From Azospirillum soli (GTDB lineage: Bacteria > Pseudomonadota > Alphaproteobacteria > Azospirillales > Azospirillaceae): a stretch of DNA of 64,000 nucleotides. A program made the translations under genes and the position numbers. The stretch spans positions 310,001 through 374,000 of the forward strand of contig NZ_JAGINQ010000004.1 in assembly GCF_017876165.1 (NCBI RefSeq), read 5' to 3'. Below, piece by piece: positions 16,013 through 24,846 of this stretch; position 1 is the first letter of the stretch; each line of letters opens with the position of its first letter. The notes under the pieces were generated by a model. The model worked only from the letters and a program-made list of their open reading frames with translations. It made no database searches and had not been told where the DNA came from.

Positions 16013-17368
16013 TCACACTGTCCGATGGGGAGGGGGCGGCATCCACAGCGCCTCGGGCGCCGGCACCCGGACGGGAACCCGCCGGTCCTCCAGCGCGAGG
16101 CTCCAGCGCTCCGCGTGCAGCAGCACGACGACCGCGAGGTAGCCGATGGCGTCCCCGGCGCGGAACAGGATGCTTTCCAGGAAGTTGTTGAGCGCGCAGG
16201 CGACCAGCAGGCCGACCATGCCCATGACGACGAAGGCGTCCCGCAGGCTCTTCTGCGGAAGGATCAGCAGGACCGACAGCCTCAGCCCGCGCAGCAGCGC
16301 CGCCACGGCCAGCAGCAGCCCGACGACGCCGGTCTGCAGCAGCACGTCCAGATACCCGCTGTGGGCCGTGTTGATGAGGTTGGCGAGAAGGAAGAACTCG
16401 TACGGGGACGCCGACTTGATGGGGTTCAGCGGCTGCCCGATGTCCCAGAAGGACCCAAAGCCATACCCCAGCAACGGCCGATCGGCGATCTCCCGCACCA
16501 GCGCATCCCAGATGAAGGTGCGCCCGGTGAAGGTCAGATCCCCGAACACCAGCAGCTGCAAATCCTCGAAGTCGATGCCGAGGACGCCGAGGTAGAGCAC
16601 GCCCAGGCTGAGGCCCAGCAGCGCCATCAGCGGCAGGGCCAGCCGCGCGCTCTCGATCCGGTTCAGCGCCCACAGCGGCCCCGGCAGCGCCACGGTGAGC
16701 AGCATGGCAAGGCCCAGGCTGGTCTTGGAGTTGGTCTGGACCAGGAACCACCAGCTGGCGATCAGCAGCAGGGCGGCCAGCGCGATGCTCGGCGCCCGGC
16801 GCAGCACGCCCAGGCTGAAGGTCAGCACGACGATGGACATCAGCGCCATCGAACCGGCGGTGTTCTTGTTGTCGCTGATGCCGATGGCGCCCAGCTCGTT
16901 GATCGCCAGCCCCGGCACCAGCAGCACCGACCCGGCGTTCGCCGCCGCGATCAGAGCAAAGCACGCGAACAGACTTTTCTGAAAGGCCTGGAGGCTTGGC
17001 ATCGTCGCCGCCACCGCGACCGCCGCCACGTAGAACATCCAGTAGGCCAACGCCCGCCGCACGGTCAGTTCCGGGTGGGAGGCCCACAGCGCCGAGGCCA
17101 TGAACCAGACCAGCAGCGCCACCACGGCCCAGTTCCGCCGCAGGATGCGCCAAACCGTGCCCGGCGCCGTCGCGGCCAGCGGCACGGCCAACCCGAGGAA
17201 GGCCACCATGGCGACGCGGTTCAGGAGGTTGCCGTCCTGCGCCACCTCCAACTTGTCCACCCCAACCCCGGACAGCGGGTGCGGCCCGACCAGCAGAACC
17301 GTCAGCATGATGAACAGCAGCGCCGGGCTTGCCATGGCGACGATGCGCTCACCGGTTTCGGTCTTCAT
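16013..17368 (-). CDS. O-antigen ligase/polymerase family membrane protein (Wzy-like)
   Basis: A 451-residue protein with ten or more membrane helices and one large loop, typical of Wzy/WaaL proteins. I chose the ATG at 17368 with ACGGAG upstream; ATGs at 17401 and 17407 would overlap the preceding gene. The segment FTGRTFIWDALVREI followed by GYGFGSFW matches the conserved periplasmic loop of the family. In this operon it most likely polymerises exopolysaccharide repeat units in the periplasm. It lies between a glycosyltransferase and a glycoside hydrolase gene. Confidence 0.85.
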   Translation of the reverse strand: MKTETGERIVAMASPALLFIMLTVLLVGPHPLSGVGVDKLEVAQDGNLLNRVAMVAFLGLAVPLAATAPGTVWRILRRNWAVVALLVWFMASALWASHPELTVRRALAYWMFYVAAVAVAATMPSLQAFQKSLFACFALIAAANAGSVLLVPGLAINELGAIGISDNKNTAGSMALMSIVVLTFSLGVLRRAPSIALAALLLIASWWFLVQTNSKTSLGLAMLLTVALPGPLWALNRIESARLALPLMALLGLSLGVLYLGVLGIDFEDLQLLVFGDLTFTGRTFIWDALVREIADRPLLGYGFGSFWDIGQPLNPIKSASPYEFFLLANLINTAHSGYLDVLLQTGVVGLLLAVAALLRGLRLSVLLILPQKSLRDAFVVMGMVGLLVACALNNFLESILFRAGDAIGYLAVVVLLHAERWSLALEDRRVPVRVPAPEALWMPPPPHRTV

Positions 17369-17387
17369 CAAGAGGGCTCCGTCCCGG

Positions 17388-18527
17388 TCAGAGAATGACA
17401 TTCGCATGGGTCCAGCCGCCGTCCGGCAGCCCGACCTCGCACCACGTCTGATGGTGAGCGGCCGCGACCTTGGCCGCGAATTCCTTCGGCACGACCAGCA
17501 TCGCCCGGTCCCAGCCGGGAAGCGGTATCCCGATGCCGGCAGCTTCACCGCTGAACCAGCGCTTCATGACCGCCTCGGCCGGCTTGTCCTGGGGGGTGTA
17601 GCCGGTGGCGTCCTCCCCCGTCGGGACCGGTTGCCAGTCCCACAGGAACAGGCCCTTGACCCAGTCCGGCCGGTCGCGCAGCCAGACCTGGAACATGGCC
17701 TCGTAAAGCGCCGCCTGCCCCGCCCCATCGACGTGCCCCGGCACCCCGACCGCCTCCGGCTTTTGGGCCGCACCAGGCGCGCTGCGGTACCCGATCTCGG
17801 TGATCAGGACCGGCTTGCCGGAAGCCTTGGCGATGTGGGCCAGGTACTCGGCTGGAGCCATGCCGCCGGTCTGCCCGGCGTGCTGCGGGTCCGGCGGCGG
17901 TCGGCTCCAAGCGGCGACAAGGTCATCCACGCTCGGGTTGGGCTGGGTGGCGAGACCGGTGTAGATGTTGGCCCCGACATAGTCCAGCCGCCCCCAGAAA
18001 GGCACCGACGACGCTTCCCCCAGATAGGCGGCGTAGGTCAGCTTGCCGCCGTACACGCCCCGCACTGCGTCGATCAGCGCGTTCCAGTACGGCGCATAAA
18101 CCGGCTGCGTGAGCGTCTGGTACTCGGACCCGATGGACAGCAGTTCCACCCCCTGCGCCTGCGCCATGCGGGCGTAGCCGACCATCAGGTCCGTGTAAGC
18201 CGCGAACCACGCCCCCGGATCGTCCGGCTTGATGAAGCCCCGGAAGTCGTGGGCCAGCGTGTCCACATGCGGCTTCAGCATGACCTGAAGTCCCTGCGCC
18301 TTCGCCGTGGCGATGGCGTGGGCAACGGAGGCGGCGCTCTCCGTCTGCTCCGTGGCGTGGATGTCGTGGCTGGTCAGGGTCGAGATGTAGTGGGTCGGCA
18401 CGATGGCGACCGCGTTCCCCTTCGCCTCCGCCAACCGCGCCAGCGCCGCGTCGGATTCCGGGGAGGCGAACTTGCCGTTCCACCAGGACGGATAGTTCAC
18501 CCCCTTGAAGGTCATGCTGTCCGGCAT
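17388..18527 (-). CDS. GH113-like TIM-barrel glycoside hydrolase
   Basis: A 379-residue protein that starts directly with the barrel (MTFKGVNYPSWW) and has no signal peptide. E135 in SIGSEYQ and E244 in ITEIGYRS sit where the two catalytic glutamates of GH113/clan A enzymes are expected, and LFLWDWQP near 300 fits the last strand. GH113 members include beta-mannanases. Within the operon it follows the priming transferase by three bases, so it is made with the assembly machinery. Without an export signal it may act in the cytoplasm or be anchored by partners. The specificity is not visible. Confidence 0.75.
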   Translation of the reverse strand: MPDSMTFKGVNYPSWWNGKFASPESDAALARLAEAKGNAVAIVPTHYISTLTSHDIHATEQTESAASVAHAIATAKAQGLQVMLKPHVDTLAHDFRGFIKPDDPGAWFAAYTDLMVGYARMAQAQGVELLSIGSEYQTLTQPVYAPYWNALIDAVRGVYGGKLTYAAYLGEASSVPFWGRLDYVGANIYTGLATQPNPSVDDLVAAWSRPPPDPQHAGQTGGMAPAEYLAHIAKASGKPVLITEIGYRSAPGAAQKPEAVGVPGHVDGAGQAALYEAMFQVWLRDRPDWVKGLFLWDWQPVPTGEDATGYTPQDKPAEAVMKRWFSGEAAGIGIPLPGWDRAMLVVPKEFAAKVAAAHHQTWCEVGLPDGGWTHANVIL

Positions 18528-18530
18528 GGG

Positions 18531-19736
18531 TCACGCCCCCTCGGCCCGCAGCACCACCCAGACGGTCCGCCAGACGATGAAGAGGTCGAGCAGCGGCGAG
18601 CAATGCTGCACATAGTAGGCGTCCAGCAACAGCCGCTGCTCGAAGGACAGCCGATGCCGGCCGGAGACCTGCCAGAGCCCCGTGATGCCCGGCCGCAGTT
18701 GCCCCAGAATCCGCGCCAGCTCCGGATAGGGGGCGAGTTCCCTAGGCATGTATGGCCGGTAGCCGATCAGGCTCATGTCCCCGACCAGCACGTTCCAAAG
18801 CTGCGGCAGTTCATCGAGGCTCGTGCGGCGCAACAGGCGGCCGACGCGCGTCACGCGCGGGTCGTCGGGCAGCTTGTGAAAGCGCTCATACTGTTCCCGA
18901 TAGGCGGCGTTGCCGCGCAGCAGCTCCGCGAGCCGTTGCTCCGCGTCGGTGTGCATGGTGCGGAACTTCAGCGCGGCGAAGTCGGCCCCGCCCAAGCCGG
19001 AGCGCTTCTGCCGGAAGAAGACAGGACCACGGGAATCGATTTTGATGGCGATGGCGACAAGGACCAGCAGCGGCACCAGAAGGCTCAGCAGCACCGCTGC
19101 CGCCATCATGTCGGTCGCACGCTTCAGGAATTGGAAGCTCCCCGAGAGGAATCCCCGGCGGATACGGGTTGCACCCTTACGCTCGTGCGCTCCCCGGCGG
19201 ATTAGGGCCAGCGCCCCTGCCGCCTGCCCCGGACCGCCGGCCGCGAAGCGCGCGATCTCCTGGAACTGGACGCTCAAGCGGACGCCGAGCCCCAGGGCGG
19301 CGGCGTCGAGATGCGGCGACAAAAGGAGCAGCACCGTCAAGGGAAGCCAGAGCTCCAGCGCCGGCAACCGCCCATCCCGCGCGGCGAACACCGTCCCGAT
19401 CAGCAGGATGCAGACGAGGAACGCCTGAAGCACCCTGGCCTGACGGCGGCGCGAAAAGATGCGCTCCTCCTCATAAAGGCCGAACGCCGCCTTGCAGCAC
19501 GGCGCCAGCACCAGCGCCATTCCGAGGAGAGCGACCTGTTCCGCGGCCGGGTCGCCGTCCAGCAACAGCTGTGGGCCGATCCACACCCCGGCTATGGCGA
19601 AAAGGCACAGCACCAGCAGGCCAAGATCGAACGCGGTGAAGGTGGCGGTCAGCTTCGGGACCGTTGGACACGGAGCCACGACCACGCCGGCACCTGGCGA
19701 AGCCAATCCATCGGCGGCCATTCTACCTTGGCTCAT
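18531..19736 (-). CDS. Undecaprenyl-phosphate sugar-1-phosphate transferase (priming)
   Basis: A 401-residue priming glycosyltransferase of the RfbP/WcaJ/ExoY type. The ATG at 19736 follows a strong GGAGGAAAT site. Four N-terminal helices (about 35-150) precede a soluble segment and a membrane-anchored catalytic domain beginning [14 protein letters not shown]. Catalytic-domain motifs include [32 protein letters not shown] (read in parts), [10 protein letters not shown] and [13 protein letters not shown]. It transfers a hexose-1-phosphate to the lipid carrier, the first step of repeat-unit assembly. It heads the leftward operon, whose promoter must lie in the large gap to its right. Confidence 0.92.
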   Translation of the reverse strand: MSQGRMAADGLASPGAGVVVAPCPTVPKLTATFTAFDLGLLVLCLFAIAGVWIGPQLLLDGDPAAEQVALLGMALVLAPCCKAAFGLYEEERIFSRRRQARVLQAFLVCILLIGTVFAARDGRLPALELWLPLTVLLLLSPHLDAAALGLGVRLSVQFQEIARFAAGGPGQAAGALALIRRGAHERKGATRIRRGFLSGSFQFLKRATDMMAAAVLLSLLVPLLVLVAIAIKIDSRGPVFFRQKRSGLGGADFAALKFRTMHTDAEQRLAELLRGNAAYREQYERFHKLPDDPRVTRVGRLLRRTSLDELPQLWNVLVGDMSLIGYRPYMPRELAPYPELARILGQLRPGITGLWQVSGRHRLSFEQRLLLDAYYVQHCSPLLDLFIVWRTVWVVLRAEGA

Positions 19737-20600
19737 GCATTTCCTCCGACAAGGGATAAGCGGCAGAACAAAATTCCGCGATACCTCATGCGTGTACAAA
19801 TCACCAAAAATTTATACTTTAAAATTTCAGATATTACTGCGCCTTGACGCGCCATCACCAGTCCATTGCGGCGATGAACGCAGCCGGGCAAAAGAGGCAG
19901 ACATTGACGACAAGCACTACGGCTTGCCGACGATTTTTCAAGGATTATTTCTGTCCAGAGAACCGAAGTCCACGCATAAAGCGACGAGTAAAGCGGCGAG
20001 TTCTTGGAACGTCCGAATGTCATTCCATAACCAAGCGAATTGTGCACCTGCGAACTGTCTTTTCAAAGGCCCTTTGGTGGTAACGCCCTCTGGTTAGGTG
20101 AACTTGATCTGCGCGTCCGTTTCTTCCCGACCTCCGTCCCGCCAAGCCCCAGACAAAAGCGCGAAGATCGCGACGAAAAAACAGAGAAAGCAACACCATC
20201 ATTCCGACCTGTACCGAAATGTGCGTACAGACACCACCAACCGGCCTACATTCATACATACCGCAGCGCAATATCACTCGGCCCGATCACCGAATTCCTA
20301 CACGATCAAAGGCGTTAGTGTGCTCGATTTTTGGTGCAAAGGCGTTAGAAAGGGGAAATTCTCTTGCTCAAAAAAGACTGAGCGCGGTACCAGTTGCAGA
20401 GCAGCATAATATTCGCACCGCAGCATGACGGGCTATCGAAACGGTCGCCCATTGAAATCGGGCGCTGAACGCCGTCCGCATTCGTCCATCGCTTCACAAT
20501 AAAGGCGAAGAAAAAGGGAGGATACAGCGCGCGCTATGGCGTGCAGCCGATCCTTTGCTGGCCGATCTTTGCCGTGCCCAAAACCGCCAAGGGAGGGCTC
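19737..20600. other. Large divergent regulatory gap between the two exopolysaccharide operons
   Basis: About 860 bases without a convincing gene. Open frames here (for example 19844-20083 and 20098-20409) have mixed codon use and no ribosome sites. Base composition is less GC-rich than the genes, especially 19790-20030 and 20160-20400. It must carry promoters for both operons. A pair of 12-base direct repeats lies at 20307-20348. Confidence 0.65.
20307..20348 (+). promoter_or_regulatory. Pair of 12-base direct repeats, 30 bases apart
   Basis: CAAAGGCGTTAG occurs at 20307-20318 and again, identically, at 20337-20348. The 30-base start-to-start distance is close to three helical turns, so both copies face the same side of the DNA, as expected for a cooperative regulator. 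It lies about 250 bases before the WecG/TagA gene. Confidence 0.4.
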
Positions 20601-21434
20601 ATGATCACGCATTCCGCCGATGTCGAGAAAAATTTCGAACAGTATCCGCGCAAGCGATTGTGTTCGGTCCCGTTCGACAGCCTACCAAACGACGACGTCC
20701 TGTCCGCCATTCGGGAGCGCGATGCCGGTCTTCCTTTCCAATACGTCGTAACGCCGAACGCCGACCATGTGGTCCGCTTGAACGAGCGCGACGCGCCCTA
20801 CCGCGCCATCTACGAGGAGGCCTGGATCAGCCTGTGCGACAGCTGGTACCTGAATCTGTTCGCGCGGATGTCCGACCTCGACCTGACCTATTTTCCGGGC
20901 TCCAACCTCGTCGCCGAGCTGTTCGGCAGTGTGCTGGCGCCGGGGAACACGATCAGCGTCATCGGCGGCGGCCCGCGCATGATCGAACGGCTGCGGGCGC
21001 GCTATCCGCACGTCACGATTAACGTTCACGTCCCGCCGATGGGGTTCATCGGCAATCCCGACGCGGTCGCCCGTTGCGTCGATTTCGTCGCCGAGCATCC
21101 GGCGCGCTTCGTCTTCCTTGCCGTTGGGTCACCGCAGCAGGAAATCCTCGCCTACCGCATCCGCCGTTCGGGCCGGGCGACCGGCCTCGGCTTCTGCGTC
21201 GGCGCCTCGCTCCTGTTCCTGACCGGCCTGCAAGCGCGGGCGCCGATCTGGATGCAGCGGCGCGGGCTGGAATGGGTCCACCGCCTCGCCAAGGATCCGG
21301 GCCGCATGTGGAAGCGGTATTTGGTCACCGACCTGCAAATCGTCTGGCTGTTCGCCCGCTGGTACCTGTCCCCGGCCCGAACGGAAGCCTTGCTCATGCC
21401 CAGCCGGGGCCGCGTGCCGAAGCGGCCTGCCTGA
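20601..21434 (+). CDS. WecG/TagA/CpsF family glycosyltransferase
   Basis: A 277-residue enzyme starting at 20601 behind GGGAGGG. It shows the family's conserved parts: TPNADHVVRLNE near residue 50, ISVIGGGPRMIERL near 115, FVFLAVGSPQQEIL near 175 and WMQRRGLEWVHRLAKDPGRMWKRYL near 220 (read in parts). Members transfer N-acetylmannosaminuronic acid or related sugars onto a lipid-linked acceptor. It leads the rightward exopolysaccharide operon and would act early, after the priming transferase encoded across the gap. Confidence 0.88.
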   Translation: MITHSADVEKNFEQYPRKRLCSVPFDSLPNDDVLSAIRERDAGLPFQYVVTPNADHVVRLNERDAPYRAIYEEAWISLCDSWYLNLFARMSDLDLTYFPGSNLVAELFGSVLAPGNTISVIGGGPRMIERLRARYPHVTINVHVPPMGFIGNPDAVARCVDFVAEHPARFVFLAVGSPQQEILAYRIRRSGRATGLGFCVGASLLFLTGLQARAPIWMQRRGLEWVHRLAKDPGRMWKRYLVTDLQIVWLFARWYLSPARTEALLMPSRGRVPKRPA

Positions 21435-21479
21435 TCCAGGCACATCCCACGCCCAAATCCCCAGATTGGCGGAGATCCG

Positions 21480-23753
21480 ATGACCGACTTTGCCGTGGAA
21501 CGTTCATACGGTCGCCTCAGCTCGCCCGTGTTCATGGAGGCAGCGCGCGTCCTGCTGCGCCGGCGGGGGCTGATCATCATGACCAGCGGCCTGATCATGG
21601 CGGGTGCCGTGGCGGTGGTCACGAACCTGCCCGACCACTACACCGCCGAAGCGATCATCCTGTTGAGCAACCGGGACACCAAGCTGGCGCAGCTGCAGTC
21701 CACCTCCGACAAGATGATCGCCGGCCTGCAATCCGACGCGGCGGTCATCCGCACGCAGATGGACATCATTCAGGCCCCGGCCATGGTCGCGCAGGTGGTC
21801 AAGGACCTCGGCCTCGCCGACAAGCCCGGCTACGGGATCAAGGATCCCAAGCCGCTGCCCGAATTCCTGCGGGGGCCGGAACGGATGGCCCGCGCCTGGA
21901 TCGCCGGCCCGGAGGTGGCCTCCTGGGCGGAGGGCGTCGGCTTATCCCGCTGGCTTCCCCGCCCCGACACGGCCAAGCCCGATGCGGACCCGAACAAGAG
22001 CGCCGCGACGGCCGCCGCCCGGCAGGTCGCCAAGAAGCTGACGCTCTTGAACGAGGGCGGCTCCTACGCCATCAAGATCCGCTACCAGGGCACGTCGGCG
22101 AATGAGGCCGCCGCCGTCGCCAATACCTTCGCCACGCTTTACCTGGAGCAGCGCAACGACCTGCGCAGCCGGGGCAACGAGACGGCGCTGTCCTGGCTCA
22201 ACACCCGCCTGACCGAACTGCGTGAACTGGTCGTCGCCAAGGAGCAGGCGCTGGGGGCCTTCCGCGAGCAGCACAACCTGTTCCAGACCGAGGGCATGAC
22301 CCTGCTGGACCGGCGGATCGTCGAGACGAACTCCGCGCTGGTCGAGGCCGCTTCCCAGGTCCGCGCCGCCGAAGCCGCCCTGCAGCAGGCGCGCGGGGCC
22401 GCCGGGGATTCCAACCGTGCGATCCTCAACTCCCCCGTCGTGCAGAACCTGCGCCGACAGGAGGCCGAGCTGAAGGCGCGGGAGGCCGACCTGCTGACCG
22501 CCAAGGGCGACGCCAACCCCGAGGTCGCCAAGGCCCGCGCCCAGCTCCGCGAGATCCGCGACAATCTCAGCCGGGAGACCGCCCGCCTGTCCGGCTCCTT
22601 CGCGCAAGACGTGGCGGTCGCCCGCCAGCGGGAAGCGACGACCCGCGCGACCCTTGCCGCCCTTCAGCAGGAGCGCGCCGCCCTGACCGGGGCCGAGCGC
22701 CAAGCCCAGGAGATGGAGCGCGAGCTGGCCGCCTTCCGCACCTCCTACAGCAACCTGCTCCAGAAATCGGCCGAGCTGGCCGCCGGGGAGAAGGACCAGT
22801 TGCAGGACGCCGTCCTGATCTCCGGCGCCGAACCTCCGCCGGAGCCCTCGGGGCCGAACCGGGCGCTGCTGCTGGCCGCTGCCCTCATGACCGCGATGTC
22901 CTTCGCCGTGCTGCTGGCCCTACTGGCGCACCGGCTGCGCCACGGCATCTCGAACCTGGACACCTTCGGGGCCAACGGCATCCGGCCGCTCGGCACCGTG
23001 CCGGAGATGCCGCGTGGCCTGTTCGCCGTGGACGCCATCGTCCGCTCCCCCGGCTCCCTGTTCCCGGAGGCGATCCATTCCATCGTTGCCGCCTTGCAGG
23101 GCAGCGCCGCCGGCCATGATTCCTGCAAGGTGCTGCTGGTCACCTCCTCGGTGCCGCAGGAGGGCAAGACGGTCCTGGCGACCTCGCTCGCCCGCGCGCT
23201 GGCGCTGTCGGGCAAGCGGGTGCTGCTGCTCGACTTCGACTGGCGCCAGCCCTCGGTCGGGCGGCTGCTCGGCGCGCCGCTGACCCATGTGGTGCCGGAC
23301 GGCAGCCTCGGCGCCATGCTGCCGGATATCTATGAAAACGGCGTCCATGGGGGCGGCGCCCCGGTCCTGCGCGACGAGATGAGCACGCTCGACTTTGTGC
23401 CGGCCGGCGTGGTGCACGGCGACGTGCCGTCCAAGCTGTCGTCGGTCGAGACGCGCCGCCTGCTCGACCGGGCGCGGGCGCAGTACGACGTGGTCGTCAT
23501 CGACTCAGCGCCGCTGCTGGCCGTGTCCGACGCCGCGATCCTGTCGCAGCTGGTGGACGGGGTGCTGATGGTCGTGCGCTGGGAAAGGACCCCGCGCGCC
23601 GTCGTCCAGAACGCTCTGGCGGCGCTGCGGCAGGCGAACGCGCCGCTGCTGGGCGCCGTGCTGACCCGCGTCAACGTCCGCAAGCACGCCCGCTACCGCT
23701 ACGGCGACATGGCCTACGTCCAGTCCAAGCACAGCCACTACTACCTGCGCTGA
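21480..23753 (+). CDS. Wzc-like polysaccharide co-polymerase with BY-kinase domain
   Basis: A 757-residue inner-membrane protein. An N-terminal Wzz domain (about 15-150) and a long periplasmic coiled coil (about 200-440) lie between two membrane helices (near 32-50 and 458-482). The C-terminal tyrosine kinase domain has a Walker A-like VPQEGKT (near 560), Walker A' LLLDFDWRQPS (near 583) and Walker B VVVIDSAPLL (near 671). Tyrosines clustered in the last 20 residues (YRYGDMAY, HYYLR) are the expected autophosphorylation sites. It controls chain length and export of the polymer. It follows the WecG-like gene by 45 bases. Confidence 0.92.
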   Translation: MTDFAVERSYGRLSSPVFMEAARVLLRRRGLIIMTSGLIMAGAVAVVTNLPDHYTAEAIILLSNRDTKLAQLQSTSDKMIAGLQSDAAVIRTQMDIIQAPAMVAQVVKDLGLADKPGYGIKDPKPLPEFLRGPERMARAWIAGPEVASWAEGVGLSRWLPRPDTAKPDADPNKSAATAAARQVAKKLTLLNEGGSYAIKIRYQGTSANEAAAVANTFATLYLEQRNDLRSRGNETALSWLNTRLTELRELVVAKEQALGAFREQHNLFQTEGMTLLDRRIVETNSALVEAASQVRAAEAALQQARGAAGDSNRAILNSPVVQNLRRQEAELKAREADLLTAKGDANPEVAKARAQLREIRDNLSRETARLSGSFAQDVAVARQREATTRATLAALQQERAALTGAERQAQEMERELAAFRTSYSNLLQKSAELAAGEKDQLQDAVLISGAEPPPEPSGPNRALLLAAALMTAMSFAVLLALLAHRLRHGISNLDTFGANGIRPLGTVPEMPRGLFAVDAIVRSPGSLFPEAIHSIVAALQGSAAGHDSCKVLLVTSSVPQEGKTVLATSLARALALSGKRVLLLDFDWRQPSVGRLLGAPLTHVVPDGSLGAMLPDIYENGVHGGGAPVLRDEMSTLDFVPAGVVHGDVPSKLSSVETRRLLDRARAQYDVVVIDSAPLLAVSDAAILSQLVDGVLMVVRWERTPRAVVQNALAALRQANAPLLGAVLTRVNVRKHARYRYGDMAYVQSKHSHYYLR

Positions 23754-23789
23754 CGCCGCCCCACCCCCTCCCTGATAAGGACGACCGCG

Positions 23790-24836
23790 ATGCAGACACG
23801 TTCCGTGGTGACGCCCGACGTTTCCATCGTCATAGCGACCTTCAACCGCATGCCGATGCTGCGCCGGCTGCTCGACCGCTGCGACGGCTTGCAGGAGCTG
23901 GACGGCACGTCCGTCGAGATCATCGTCGTGGACAACGCGCCGGACCAGTCCGCGCTGCCCACGGTGAACGAGGCGGCGGGGCGCAACCGCTTCCCCATCC
24001 GCTACGTGTCGGAGCCCCGGCCCGGCATCTCGCACGCCCGCAACACCGGGGTGGTCGCGGCCTGCGGCCGGATGATCGCCTTCATCGACGACGACGAGGT
24101 GCCCTCGCCCCTGTGGCTGCGCCACCTGCTGGACACCCAGCGCCGCTTCGACGCCGACGTGGTGTTCGGCCCTGTCCTGCCGGAATTCCCGGCCGAGGTG
24201 ATGGCGGATGCCGGGGAAAAGCGGCGTTCCTGGTTCGAGGCGGCCTTTACCCAGACCTCCGACTGTCCGACCGGGACGGCGGTGGCGCCGAACCAGCTGA
24301 TGCCGAACCTGATGCCCTGGCCCATCTGCCGGCGACCGATGGCGACCAACAACGCGCTGCTGGTCAAGGAACGCTGCATCCATTCCGACACGCCCTTCCG
24401 GCCCGACCTGGGGCGGACGGGTGGCGAGGACTCCCTGTTCTTCCTCGACCTCCACTACCGCCGCTGCCGGCTGGTCTGGTGCGCCGAGGCGGTGGTGCAC
24501 GAGTTCGTGCCGGCCGAGCGGCTGACCGAGACCTTCCTCCTCTGGCGGCGGTTCCGCGACGGGCAGATCACCGGCTTCACCCCGATGATGCTGGACCGCC
24601 CGCGCGTCGGTCGCACCGCCGGCTGGATGCTGGCTGGGCTGGCGCAGCTCGGTATCGGCGGCGGGCTGGCGCTGGCCTTTCTGCCGGTCGATCGGGTGCG
24701 CGCGGCGCGTTACGGCACCACGGCCATGACCGGTCTCGGCAAGCTTCTGTGGATGAAGCCTTTCCGCCGCCGCGCCTATGGGCAGAGCGGACGGCGTGCC
24801 GAGACCCGGCCGGTCGGCGCCATGAGCAAGTCATGA
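23790..24836 (+). CDS. GT2 family glycosyltransferase
   Basis: A 348-residue GT-A fold enzyme beginning with the classic VSIVIATFNR strand, followed by EIIVVDNAPDQS and FIDDDEVPS, the metal-binding aspartates. A second motif, TGGEDSLFFLDL near residue 210, gives the catalytic acid region. A C-terminal hydrophobic segment (about 268-300) suggests membrane association. It would extend the lipid-linked repeat unit. The gene sits 36 bases after the BY-kinase gene and 10 before the flippase gene, inside the operon. Confidence 0.88.
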   Translation: MQTRSVVTPDVSIVIATFNRMPMLRRLLDRCDGLQELDGTSVEIIVVDNAPDQSALPTVNEAAGRNRFPIRYVSEPRPGISHARNTGVVAACGRMIAFIDDDEVPSPLWLRHLLDTQRRFDADVVFGPVLPEFPAEVMADAGEKRRSWFEAAFTQTSDCPTGTAVAPNQLMPNLMPWPICRRPMATNNALLVKERCIHSDTPFRPDLGRTGGEDSLFFLDLHYRRCRLVWCAEAVVHEFVPAERLTETFLLWRRFRDGQITGFTPMMLDRPRVGRTAGWMLAGLAQLGIGGGLALAFLPVDRVRAARYGTTAMTGLGKLLWMKPFRRRAYGQSGRRAETRPVGAMSKS

Positions 24837-24846
24837 GCCCCAAACC

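Noticed and set aside
19844..20409. Short open frames in the exopolysaccharide gap
   Set aside because: Codon use does not show the third-position G/C bias of true genes here, and no frame has a credible start.
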